The position numbers and the translations under genes were made by a program. DNA of 64,000 nt from Gammaproteobacteria bacterium (GTDB lineage: Bacteria > Pseudomonadota > Gammaproteobacteria > HyVt-429): assembly GCA_013152415.1 (NCBI GenBank), contig JAADGI010000017.1, forward strand, positions 62,001 to 126,000, written 5' to 3'. Positions 16,133 to 25,900 of this stretch are shown here, piece by piece (position 1 is the stretch's first letter; each line of letters starts with the position of its first letter). A model generated the notes under the pieces. The model was given only the letters and a program-made list of their open reading frames with translations. It was not told the DNA's origin and did no database searches.

Positions 16133-16786
16133 TTGAGCCTTGCCATATTCGATCTCGACAACACCTTGATTCGGGGTGACAGCGATTACCAATGGGGACA
16201 GTTTCTGATTGCCAAGGGAGTGGTCGACCCAGACTACGCCAGACGCGAGCACGACCGCTACTACGCAGACTATCTGGCGGGTAACCTGGACATCTACGCA
16301 TTCCTCAGCTTTCAACTAAAACCCCTGGCAGACAATGACCGTTTGACCTTGGAGGCGTGGCGACAGGAATTTATCAATCACCATATGCTCAAACTCATTA
16401 CCGATGCCGCCCAACAACTCGTCGATGATCATCGAAAAAAAGGTGACACTCTAATGATCATTACTGCCACCAATAGCTTTCTCGCCCAACCCCTTGCCGA
16501 CGCGTTTGGCATCACTCACCTCATTGGTACCGATCCAGAAGAAAAGCAGGGCCAGTTCACCGGCAAGGTCATGGGTACACCCAGCTACCGAGAAGGAAAG
16601 GTGGAACGCCTCAATCACTGGATGGCCGGCCATGGTGAGGACCTCATCAACAGCTGGTTCTACAGTGACTCTCACAACGACTTGCCACTTTTGGATCTAG
16701 TCGAACACCCGGTGGCGGTAAACCCAGATGACATACTTGCCGCCCACGCCCACAAACGAGGCTGGCCGATCATTGATCTGGACTAA
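16133..16786 (+). CDS. HAD-IB family phosphatase (SerB-like)
   Basis: The 217-residue protein begins almost at once with the HAD motif I FDLDNTLIRGD; the two aspartates are the nucleophile and acid/base. Motif II lies in LMIITATNS, the lysine is in REGKVERL and motif III in YSDSHNDLPLL. A helical cap follows motif I, placing it in subclass IB with SerB-like phosphatases. Substrate is a small phospho-metabolite, not identifiable here. The only start that keeps motif I at the usual position is a TTG at 16133. The FecCD permease begins 3 bases after its stop, so they may be cotranscribed. Confidence 0.88.
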   Translation: MSLAIFDLDNTLIRGDSDYQWGQFLIAKGVVDPDYARREHDRYYADYLAGNLDIYAFLSFQLKPLADNDRLTLEAWRQEFINHHMLKLITDAAQQLVDDHRKKGDTLMIITATNSFLAQPLADAFGITHLIGTDPEEKQGQFTGKVMGTPSYREGKVERLNHWMAGHGEDLINSWFYSDSHNDLPLLDLVEHPVAVNPDDILAAHAHKRGWPIIDLD

Positions 16787-16789
16787 ACC

Positions 16790-17770
16790 ATGATCACACG
16801 CCGGTTTGGCCTAAGCCTTAGCCTCATACTGGTCTCCCTCGCCGCTGTGCTGCTATCCCTTGGCCTGGGCAGTGTCGCTATAAGCCCTGATTCCCTCTTT
16901 AGTCTTTTGACCGGTTCCGGTACTCCACTTGAGCGTACTATCGTCCTTGATCTACGGCTGCCCCGCACCCTCAGCGCCTTTGCCGTAGGCGGCCTACTCG
17001 CCCTGGCGGGGGCGCTGTTACAAGTGCTGCTGCGCAATCCACTTGCCGACCCATACGTACTAGGAGTATCGGGAGGTGCATCGGTGGCCGCGCTGACTGC
17101 CCTGCTACTGGGCTGGGGCACCGCATGGGTCAGCACAGGCGCGTTCCTGGGTGCGCTCTTCTCCATGGCCCTGGTATTCGGCCTGAGCCGATCTCGAGGG
17201 CCCTGGACACCCACGCGCCTATTGCTCACCGGGGTGGTCATCGCCGCCGGCTGGGGGGCGCTCATCAGCCTGTTGCTGGCCCTGTCACCCGACACCCATG
17301 TACGTAGCATGTTGTTCTGGCTGATGGGGGACATGAGCTACGCCCGTCACCCCCTGCTGGGCCACGTGGTCTTGTGGCTGGGACTCATATTGTGCCTACC
17401 CATGGCACGCTCCCTCAATCTTTTGATCCGTGGTGAATTGACTGCCGCATCTCTGGGGATTCGGGTCAGTCGATTACGCCTGGCGATCTATATACTTTCC
17501 TCGGTGTTTACCGCCGCTGCCGTGACCCTGGCCGGTGGAGTTGGTTTTGTGGGGCTTATCATTCCACACATACTCAGACTGATCTCGGGCAACGACCACC
17601 GCAGACTGTTACCCCATTGTGTGTTATTGGGGGGTAGTTTTTTGGTGATTGCCGACACCCTGGCACGCACCATCATGGCCCCCCAACAATTGCCAGTGGG
17701 TGTGATTACCGCACTCATGGGGGTCCCTGCATTTTTATGGCTGTTAGGCCAGGGGCAACAACGGCAGTAG
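16790..17770 (+). CDS. FecCD/BtuC family ABC transporter permease
   Basis: The 326-residue integral membrane protein has the BtuC/FecCD pattern: LDLRLPRTLSAFAVGGLLALAG early on, RNPLADPYVLGVSGGASV, and the ATPase-coupling and gate region AGGVGFVGLIIPHILRL followed by GNDHR. It would import cobalamin or a ferric siderophore as a dimer. No ATPase, binding protein or TonB receptor gene adjoins it: upstream is the HAD gene and downstream is a pseudogene scrap. It is thus either an orphan subunit using an ATPase encoded elsewhere or a remnant of a disrupted operon. Confidence 0.92.
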   Translation: MITRRFGLSLSLILVSLAAVLLSLGLGSVAISPDSLFSLLTGSGTPLERTIVLDLRLPRTLSAFAVGGLLALAGALLQVLLRNPLADPYVLGVSGGASVAALTALLLGWGTAWVSTGAFLGALFSMALVFGLSRSRGPWTPTRLLLTGVVIAAGWGALISLLLALSPDTHVRSMLFWLMGDMSYARHPLLGHVVLWLGLILCLPMARSLNLLIRGELTAASLGIRVSRLRLAIYILSSVFTAAAVTLAGGVGFVGLIIPHILRLISGNDHRRLLPHCVLLGGSFLVIADTLARTIMAPQQLPVGVITALMGVPAFLWLLGQGQQRQ

Positions 17771-17879
17771 CATGAGTTCGTGCCAAAGCCCAGCCTATAT
17801 TACCGGCCAACGATCATGTCAAATTAGCATGGAGCAGCGCCAAAAATAGGCCCTATTGAAACTTAAATTAAGTTGTTGC

Positions 17880-17972
17880 CGCGAAGTTGCCGGCAAGATG
17901 CTGCGAGAACTGGAGCAACAGGGCCTGATTCAGACCCAGGGCAAGAAAATTATAATCTACCGTCATCCCTAG
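17880..17972 (+). pseudogene. C-terminal remnant of a CRP/FNR-family regulator
   Basis: These 31 codons read REVAGKMLRELEQQGLIQTQ, then GKKIIIYRHP and a TAG stop. This is the recognition helix and wing that end CRP-family proteins (compare SREMVSRVLNNL in the intact regulator at 22.2 kb, from which it differs clearly). Upstream, the frame continues only into KLKLSCC with no cNMP domain, so the 5' part is gone. It lies between the FecCD permease and the adenylate cyclase. The remainder of 17771-17998 has no gene I can support. Confidence 0.7.
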
Positions 17973-17998
17973 GTGGAGGCCGGGGAAACCCCCCTTTG

Positions 17999-20236
17999 TT
18001 ACTTGGTCGTATGGGTATAAACCCCATCCCACTGGGTCCCCGGCGGCTGGACATGGAAGTGGCTAATGCGATCGCAATAAACCTTATAGATCAAACGTTG
18101 CGGATAAGCCTTCTGTAAATTCAAGAACTGCAGCTCGGCCTGATCCCACCGTTGAGCCCGATAGTGTTCCAAGCCATTACGATACAAAATCAACTCATCC
18201 AGCACCTCCTGACTAAGCTCAGACTGCTTGCCGATGGGCTCATAGATCACCACTGGCTTGTCCTTGCCCTTCACCCTCACCCGATCCAGTTCCCGGTAAA
18301 CAAAATCCGCTACCGCATTGCGGGTGTATTCACTGACGATGATGGTGACACCATATTGTTTTGTCAGGCCTTCCAGCCTGGAGCCCAGATTCACGGCGTC
18401 ACCGAGCACGGTATAGGCCATGCGAAAGGCCGAGCCCATATTACCCACATTCATCTCCCCGGTATTAAGGCCAATGCCCACTTTTATGGGCGGCCACCCT
18501 CGCTCAGCAAATTGCTCTTGTATCTCCTGTAAACGGGCATCCATGGCCATGGCGGCCTCAAGGGCAAATCTGGCATGATCCGGGTTGTTCAGAGGTGCCC
18601 CCCAAAAGGCCATGATGGCATCCCCCATATACTTGTCGATGGTGCCACGATACTGGTGAATAACTTCCGTCATCGGGGTCAAAAAGGCATTCATCAAGTC
18701 GGATAGTTCCTCTGGGTTTAACCCCTCGGAGATCGTGGTAAAACCACGCACGTCAGAGAACAACACGGTCATCTCCCGTCGCTCGCCTTGCAACGAATAG
18801 CGTTGTGGATCTTTACTCATCTCCTCCACCAGTTCCGGTGGCACGTATTGCCCGAACAGACCACCGAGCTGACGCTTGCTGCGTGACTCCACAAAGTAAC
18901 CGTAAGATGTATTGTGCATAAACAAGACCATGATCAGCAGCAGTGGTGATGCCAGGGGCAATACAAAATTGGAATACTGCCATACCATCAGATTGAGTAT
19001 GACCGTAACGGCAAAGACCGTGAACGCAAACAGGGTGCTCCAGACAGAGTTAAGCAAGGGTAATATCAACGCCAACATCAACCCTATCACCACCAGAATA
19101 ACGAGTTCGGCTCCCAGGGTATAGGCAGGCCGATGTTGAAAACGATCGTCAAGAATAGCCGATACCAGGTTGGCATGAATCTCCACTCCGGGATAGATCT
19201 TTTGCACCGGGGTATTGCGCAAGTCGAGCAGGCCCGGAGCGGTGGTGCCGATCAGGGCAATGGTCCCTTTCAGCTTCACATCACCAGGCACAGTCTGGTT
19301 TAACACTTGCGTCGCCGAAACATAAGGGAAACTACCCTGACGCCCACGGTAAGGCACCAAAGTAGCCGCATCGGCATCCACCGGAATCTTGTGCTGACCC
19401 AGACCAATCCACTCCATACCATTATAATTTTTCCCAATCCCAAAACCTTTAGCGAATATTGCGCGCACCGGTTGACGTAAATAGAGTCGCGCTACCGCCA
19501 AAGAAAGGGATTCATATACCGCACCTTGATATTCCTGGAGCATGGGCACACGCCGAAAGACACCGTCAATGCTGGTCGTGGGATTATCAAAAAAACCACC
19601 TGCTGCGGCGGCTTGTTGCAGAACAGGGATGTTTCCCCCATAGCTCGAAGCAGACTTAAAACTCAAACTATTTTTTGGAAAACTACCTGCGGGAAATACA
19701 GGTAACGGCAAGGCCCCCGAGCTCACGCTGCGACTGGAATCCTGATTGAAATAATAACCCAGCACCACCGGACGTCCCTGCAAACCTTCAGCAAATACCT
19801 TGTCGTGATCGAGGAGAGGCCGGATACGCTCCAGGGCCGGGGTCAAAGCTTGATAGGCCGGGTCCGCAATCAATCCTTCCAACTGTTTGAGGATAGGGTT
19901 TTCATCCTTTTCCGCGAACACAACGTCAAACCCCAACACACGAATCTGATAATGATCAAAAAGTACGTCAACCAACTTGCGTAGCTTGTCGCGATCCCAG
20001 GGCCATCGTCCCTCCGCCGCCAGGCTAGCCTCATCTATATCAATGATGACGATGCGCTTATCTACGGTTTCAGGCAGGGTAAGGTTCAGACGTGCGTCAT
20101 AGGTCAATGCCTCCAATTGACGAATCAAACTGACATCGACCCAACCCACAAGATGTGTGAGAAAAAACAGGATGATGGCCAGACTGATCCCAATACGGGT
20201 CAGCTGACGCCTCCACTGACTGATCCACGCCTGCAT
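17999..20236 (-). CDS. CHASE2-domain adenylate/guanylate cyclase
   Basis: The 745-residue membrane protein has an N-terminal helix, a large periplasmic CHASE2 sensor (about residues 40-330; IVIIDIDEASLAAEGRWPWDR is typical), three membrane helices (about 345-430) and a class III cyclase domain. Metal-binding aspartates lie in VLFSDVRGFT and KYMGDAIMAFWGAP. The lysine of DKYMGD and the aspartate of VLGDAVNLGSR fit adenine recognition, and N and R of VNLGSRLE are the transition-state residues, so it looks catalytically intact and should make cAMP. ATG at 20236 follows GGAG. It diverges from tpsB; a CRP regulator lies two genes away. Confidence 0.94.
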   Translation of the reverse strand: MQAWISQWRRQLTRIGISLAIILFFLTHLVGWVDVSLIRQLEALTYDARLNLTLPETVDKRIVIIDIDEASLAAEGRWPWDRDKLRKLVDVLFDHYQIRVLGFDVVFAEKDENPILKQLEGLIADPAYQALTPALERIRPLLDHDKVFAEGLQGRPVVLGYYFNQDSSRSVSSGALPLPVFPAGSFPKNSLSFKSASSYGGNIPVLQQAAAAGGFFDNPTTSIDGVFRRVPMLQEYQGAVYESLSLAVARLYLRQPVRAIFAKGFGIGKNYNGMEWIGLGQHKIPVDADAATLVPYRGRQGSFPYVSATQVLNQTVPGDVKLKGTIALIGTTAPGLLDLRNTPVQKIYPGVEIHANLVSAILDDRFQHRPAYTLGAELVILVVIGLMLALILPLLNSVWSTLFAFTVFAVTVILNLMVWQYSNFVLPLASPLLLIMVLFMHNTSYGYFVESRSKRQLGGLFGQYVPPELVEEMSKDPQRYSLQGERREMTVLFSDVRGFTTISEGLNPEELSDLMNAFLTPMTEVIHQYRGTIDKYMGDAIMAFWGAPLNNPDHARFALEAAMAMDARLQEIQEQFAERGWPPIKVGIGLNTGEMNVGNMGSAFRMAYTVLGDAVNLGSRLEGLTKQYGVTIIVSEYTRNAVADFVYRELDRVRVKGKDKPVVIYEPIGKQSELSQEVLDELILYRNGLEHYRAQRWDQAELQFLNLQKAYPQRLIYKVYCDRISHFHVQPPGTQWDGVYTHTTK

Positions 20237-20480
20237 TACACACTCCAACAGCCACACCGACCTTTATTGTGGGCAGCGAAGCCCCCTCGCTCTTGAGGCA
20301 AAAGCTGCCTGACTCTAGTGCTCAATCTCACCGAACCCCAGTTTTGCCCACCCTCTTTAGGTATTTGGCCCAAATTTTCTGATTTTTAGGGTTTTTTTCC
20401 TAGAATTTAATGTAATATTAGCATAAAACCTATTGATTATTCAGGCATAATAACCCTAGCTACGACCCAAGATTATATCC

Positions 20481-22049
20481 GTGAAGCCACTCTATAACAT
20501 ATTGATTATCATCACCGGGATGCTGGTCTACCCTCTGAGCAGCGCTGGGGACAATCATGACTTGCGGTTTGAGGTGGCCCGGTTTGAGGTTCAGGGGGAC
20601 AATCCCCTGTCTACGAAACAAACCAATGCGGTTTTGGATCCTTTTTTAGGAGAACATGCCGGACTCGAGGGCCTCCAGGCGGCTACCGCTGCCTTAGAGC
20701 AGGCGCTACGATCACGGGGCTTCACCTTCCACCAGGTTAACCTACCACCCCAGTCTCTGGACCAGGGGACTATTCGGCTCGAGGTGGTGGCAGTAGAACT
20801 CGGCGATATCCTCGTCGAAGGCAACGAGTATTTTTCAGACGAAAATATCCGCGCCAGCCTGCCACAACTCAAACCCGCGATCCGCGATATCAATACCCGG
20901 CGTCTGGGGCGTAGTCTGGCCCTGGCCAACCGCCATCCGGGTAAAAAGGTCCGCCTGAACTTTGCCGCCGGCACCCAACCAGGGACCGTCGATGCACGCA
21001 TCCGGGTCAAGGATCAAAATCCCCTGCGGGTTTTTAGCTGGCTGGACAATACCGGCAACAAGGAAACCGGCGACACCCGATTGGGCGTGGGGATACAGCA
21101 CAGCAACCTATTCGACCGCGATCAAATTGCAACCGTGACCTACACCACCTCACCGGAGGGTATGGATAAAGTCAGCCAATTCGGCGGCCAATATCAGATT
21201 CCACTTTATGATATCGGTGGCTTGCTGGATATTTTTGCTGCCAAATCGGATATCGACAGCGGTACTGTGGCTGAGGTCTTTGAAGTTGCTGGCCGGGGCA
21301 CCGTGCTCGGTGCCCGCTACACCCACTTCTTCTCCAAGCAAAAACGCTACTCCCATGAGATGGCACTCTCTGTTACCGACAAACTGTTTGAAAATGATGT
21401 AAATTTTCAAGGTGTGCCGGTGGGTGCGGATGTACGTACCCGGCCCATGGAACTGCGTTACAGTGGTCGATGGCAAGGTGAGGGTGTCAACGCCGGTTTC
21501 TATATGGGTTATGCCCGTAACCTCCCTGGGGGCTCAAATAGCAATACCCAAGCCTATGAGGCCTCCCGTAGTGGCAGCGACAACAACTGGTCAGTGCTGC
21601 ATATTGGTGGCAAAGTGGATCGGGCACTGCAAGGCTGGAATGTACTTGGGCGCTTTGATGCCCAGTACGCCTCTATGCCCTTGGTTGCTGGTGAACAACT
21701 GGGACTGGGGGGCATCAATTCAGTGCGTGGCCTGGAAGAAAGAGAGGTATCCGGCGACCGGGGCTACCGTATTGGTATGGAACTCTGGTCACCACCGCTG
21801 AAAAAAACCGGGTTACAGGCCCTGAGTTTTCTGGAAGGAGGGCGTATCACCCTGAAAAATCCCCTACCCGGTGAAATTACGACTGAGAAAGTGGCGAGTA
21901 TTGGCCTCGGATTGCGTTGGTCCTGGCAAAATCATCTCAGCCTACGCCTGGATTGGGGTCGTATACTCAACGGCACCAACAGGTCCAATACAACGGGTTC
22001 CAAACCGGGAGACAATAAGGTGCATTTTAATTTAGGCTATCGGTTCTAG
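20481..22049 (+). CDS. TpsB family two-partner secretion transporter (ShlB/FhaC/HecB)
   Basis: The 522-residue outer-membrane protein should export the TpsA exoprotein at 22.9 kb. It has a signal peptide (MKPLYNILIIITGMLVYPLS), two POTRA-like regions (about residues 30-185; FTFHQVNLPPQSLDQGTIRL and NEYFSDENIRASL), and a 16-strand-type barrel ending in HFNLGYRF with terminal Phe. The conserved VRG of the pore loop is present in INSVRGLEERE. Start is GTG at 20481 with a weak ribosome site. The AT-rich upstream gap of 244 bases separates it from the divergent cyclase gene. Confidence 0.93.
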   Translation: MKPLYNILIIITGMLVYPLSSAGDNHDLRFEVARFEVQGDNPLSTKQTNAVLDPFLGEHAGLEGLQAATAALEQALRSRGFTFHQVNLPPQSLDQGTIRLEVVAVELGDILVEGNEYFSDENIRASLPQLKPAIRDINTRRLGRSLALANRHPGKKVRLNFAAGTQPGTVDARIRVKDQNPLRVFSWLDNTGNKETGDTRLGVGIQHSNLFDRDQIATVTYTTSPEGMDKVSQFGGQYQIPLYDIGGLLDIFAAKSDIDSGTVAEVFEVAGRGTVLGARYTHFFSKQKRYSHEMALSVTDKLFENDVNFQGVPVGADVRTRPMELRYSGRWQGEGVNAGFYMGYARNLPGGSNSNTQAYEASRSGSDNNWSVLHIGGKVDRALQGWNVLGRFDAQYASMPLVAGEQLGLGGINSVRGLEEREVSGDRGYRIGMELWSPPLKKTGLQALSFLEGGRITLKNPLPGEITTEKVASIGLGLRWSWQNHLSLRLDWGRILNGTNRSNTTGSKPGDNKVHFNLGYRF

Positions 22050-22172
22050 TGCACGAAAAACAAACAAGTCCACCGCAAACGGGTAGAATAAAAAATAGTC
22101 TGAACCACCCAACACCTTGGGAAATATCTTTATTCTGTACTCATGGCATCTTCGTGCCTTTACAGCGAGTTT

Positions 22173-22808
22173 TTATTTCAAGATGGCAATCGCCTTGCCG
22201 CGCATATCGATAACCTCATCCGCCTTGAGATTATTGAGTACCCGGCTCACCATCTCCCGCGACGCCCCCACCATAGCGGCAATCTCCAGTTGGGTGATCG
22301 GCTCTGTGATTAACTCACCGTTTTGCTGTAATGCCAATCTCCGCAACAAACGATCAACCCGCCCCTGGACATCCAGCAAGGCAAAGTCCCTGAGATTATC
22401 GTTAAGATTCCGGATCCGTTTGCTCAGGGCCCGCATCAGACTAATAGCGATCTCGGGGGTGCTGCCCAGACAATTCACAAAGTCGGCCTTGGAAATGATA
22501 CCCAATTCGGAGTCTTCCACTGCGGTGACCGTCGCCGACCGGGGTTCACCGTCGATCAGGGCCAGTTCTCCAAAATATTCCCTGGGTCCCAGATTGCCCA
22601 ACACCAATTCCTTGCCATCATCCCCGCACACCATGACCCGCACCTTCCCGGACAGAACTACGTACAGGGCATGGGGTTTATCACCCTGGCGCATCAACAC
22701 CGAGTTCCGGGGCGCATGTTTGATCACGCCGTGACCGGCAATGGCCTTAATCTCACTATCCGTAAGATCGCAGAAAAGGGATATTTGCTTGAGTAATGTA
22801 AAATGCAT
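22173..22808 (-). CDS. CRP/FNR family cyclic-nucleotide-responsive regulator
   Basis: The 211-residue protein has a cNMP-binding domain (residues 10-125) whose phosphate-binding cassette is intact: YFGELALIDGEPRSATVTA. A dimer helix (about 125-150) follows, then a winged helix (QLEIAAMVGASREMVSRVLNNL). No FNR-type N-terminal cysteines are present, so cAMP is the expected ligand. It lies opposite in orientation between tpsB and tpsA and diverges from tpsA across a 131-base gap, well placed to control the exoprotein promoter. The adenylate cyclase of the same locus is the likely source of its ligand; that link is inference. Confidence 0.93.
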   Translation of the reverse strand: MHFTLLKQISLFCDLTDSEIKAIAGHGVIKHAPRNSVLMRQGDKPHALYVVLSGKVRVMVCGDDGKELVLGNLGPREYFGELALIDGEPRSATVTAVEDSELGIISKADFVNCLGSTPEIAISLMRALSKRIRNLNDNLRDFALLDVQGRVDRLLRRLALQQNGELITEPITQLEIAAMVGASREMVSRVLNNLKADEVIDMRGKAIAILK

Positions 22809-22939
22809 GGATCAAACAGCGCTTGACCGTCCGGAACCATAAACCACCGAATCAGCCAAAAATGTGTATTTTTTCACAGACTTTCTCCTCTCGTCATACT
22901 ATATATTACAGTAGCGCGGGCTCATACTGAGAATACGGC

Positions 22940-25900
22940 ATGAATTTAAAAACTAAGGACTACCTCGGCCACGCCGATGGGGTTGCTGGCATAAGCCGCA
23001 GCCTGCTGGCCATCGGCCTTATTGGTCTGTTTCAAGGCCCTGCCCTGGCCAACCCCAGCGGTGCAACGGTGGTGCATGGGGACGTCTCCTTGTCCCAACC
23101 CGACGCCCAGACCCTGAATATCACCAATTCCCCTGGTGCCATTATCAATTGGCAGGACTTTTCCAACAAACCTGGGGAGATCACCCGCTTTTTACAGCAA
23201 AATAAGGCCAGCGCCGTACTCAACCGTGTGGTTGGCCAGGACCCCTCGCAGATCCTGGGCAGTCTGCTATCCAACGGCAAGGTTTTTCTGATCAACCCCA
23301 ATGGTATTGTCTTCGGTGCCGGTGCCCGTGTGGACACCGCCGGCTTGATCGCTTCATCTCTAAATCTTTCCGATGCGGATTTTATTGCCGGTCAGTACAA
23401 CTTTGAGGGTGGGGCCAACGCCGGAGCCGTCATCAACCGCGGTTTTATCAAATCGAGCAAGGGAGGCGAGGTCTTACTCATCGCCCCCAATGTGGAAAAC
23501 AGCGGCATCATTCAGGCCGAGGATGGCACGATCTTGCTGGCCGCCGGGCAAAAACTGACTCTCACCAGCCTGGATGTAGACTACATCAGTTTTGATATCC
23601 AGGCCCCGGACAACAAGGCCCTCAATGTCGGTAGCCTGCTCGCCAATGGGGGTGCCGCCGCCATGCTGGCCGGCACAGTACAACAACGCGGTCGTATTGA
23701 GGCCACGCGACTTAGCCGTGATGCCGATGGCCGTATTCGTCTCATCGCTCAGGACACACTTGAGGTAAGTGGCACCGTCACCGCCAATGGAAACAATACT
23801 GCGGCCGGTGGCAATATTCAGATGACCGCCAACACGGTCACCTTGAACAACGCACGGGTCCTGGCCTCCGGGAAATCCGGTGGGACTGTACTGGTAGGGG
23901 GAGATTTTCAAGGTGGCGGTAAACTCACCAACGCACAAAACACCACTATTGATACTCAGTCTACTATTCATGCCAGCGCCACCGGGAACGGCGATGGTGG
24001 CAAAATTATTGTCTGGTCCGACGACACGACCACCGTCAACGGTACCCTCAAGGCCAGGGGCGGCCCCACCGGTGGTGACGGTGGCTTTATCGAGACCTCG
24101 GGTAAAAAGACCCTTGAATTCAGCCGCCCGGCAGACGTCAGCGCCCCGAAGGGAAAGGCCGGCACCTGGCTGTTGGACCCGGAGAATATCGACATCGACA
24201 GCGGCAAGGCCACCAGCATCGAAACCGCTCTCAACCAAGGCAGTAACGTGTCCATCAAAACCTCCGCCACCGGTAGCGGTGAGGGCAATATCACCGTCAG
24301 CGCCGGTATCGCCAAGACCGAGGGCGCGGATGCCAGGCTTGGCCTGGAGGCCCATGGGCGTATCGACGTTAACGCCCCTATCAGCTCGACCGCTGGGAAA
24401 TTGGATGTGGCCCTGCGTGCCGGGACCGGCATTGCCATCAACAGTTCAATCGCCACCAATGGCGGCAGTGTCAGCAGCTTGATTACAGGTGCCGCAGATA
24501 ACACGGCTGGCACGAGCAACACGACGGATGCTGGAACCGATCCAACGTCCACCGAAGTGACCAATATTGAGACGGCGAATACAAGCACCGACCCAATACC
24601 AGAATCCACAACCCACCCCGATGGCGGCACTCTTAGCACAAACGCTATTGTGGAAACCGTCGACACCGCCGGTACGGACTCATCAACGCCCGGTAATATC
24701 AGCACTGAGGTGGGTATCACCGATACGGCTACCCTCGCCGATAACAACACCACCATTGAAATCGAGACGGGTGCCACCACCGTGTCGAGTACTGACGTCA
24801 CCGACATCACGGTGACAACAGATACCGCCATAGACAGTGATATAGCAGCCTATACAGACATTGCTGTTGGCACCTCACCCTCCAACGACGCAACCGTTGT
24901 GGAAATCACCAATACGACCACCACAGTGGCAAACACCGATGCCACAGCTGAGGCTGTGACGGACGTGAGCATCCCATCGGAAATAGACGTTACCAACACC
25001 GAGACCATCGTTACGGTGGCCGATACTACAAACACAAGCAACCAATCTGAAATCAACGTCAACGGAGAAATTATTACCGACGGTGGCGGCATCACCCTCG
25101 ACAGTGGTGATACGGGGACCACGCTTGTTTACGGCACCCTGGATGCCTCCAACACGGACACGGGCGAAACCGGCGGAGACATTCGTGTCTTGGGTGATAA
25201 GGTCGGCATCACCGGTGAGGCCAAACTGGACGCCAGCGGCGATGCCGGTGGCGGTGAAATTCTCATTGGTGGCGACTTCCAGGGTAAAGGCGAGACCCGC
25301 ACCGCCGAGTTCACCTATGTGGGTAAAGACGTCAGCATTAAGGCCGACGCGGTCAGCGAAGGTGATGGGGGCAAGGTGATCCTGTGGTCCGACAACACCA
25401 CACGCTACTACGGCAATATTTCCACCCAGGGTGGCAGTCAATCCGGTGATGGGGGATTGGTGGAGGTGTCCGGCAAAAAGAACCTGATCTTCCTGGGACA
25501 GGTGGACACCACGGCGGCCAATGGGGCCATCGGCACCCTATTGCTCGACCCGGATGACATCAATGTCGGGGCAACGGGCACCAGCTTCACCACCGAAGAT
25601 AACGCACCCACAGATGGCACACTTTCTTTCACCGAGGCGGCAGGCGGTTTGAATATCCTCGCCAGCTCACTGGATGCGGTAAGTGCCAGTATCATCTTGC
25701 AGGCAAACAACGATATCAACTTTAATTCAGCGGTCACACTGACCACAACCGGTGCCAGCCTCACCGCACAGGCCGGCAACGACATCAACGTACTCGCCGA
25801 TATCACCACCAATGGGGGTGATATCACCTTAAATGCCAACGATCCTGCCGGTACCCAGAGCGGTACGGGGATCGTCAAGGTCAGTGCCAATTTGGACACC

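Noticed and set aside
23474-24355. Long open frame antisense to tpsA
   Set aside because: Gly/Thr-rich codon bias of tpsA keeps other frames open; no ribosome site or recognised family. The similar antisense frames at 23968-24831 and 25438-25965 fall for the same reason.
24490-25080. Thr/Asp-rich repeats as a possible CRISPR or tandem array
   Set aside because: The DNA has no regular repeat-spacer pattern; it is degenerate coding sequence within tpsA.
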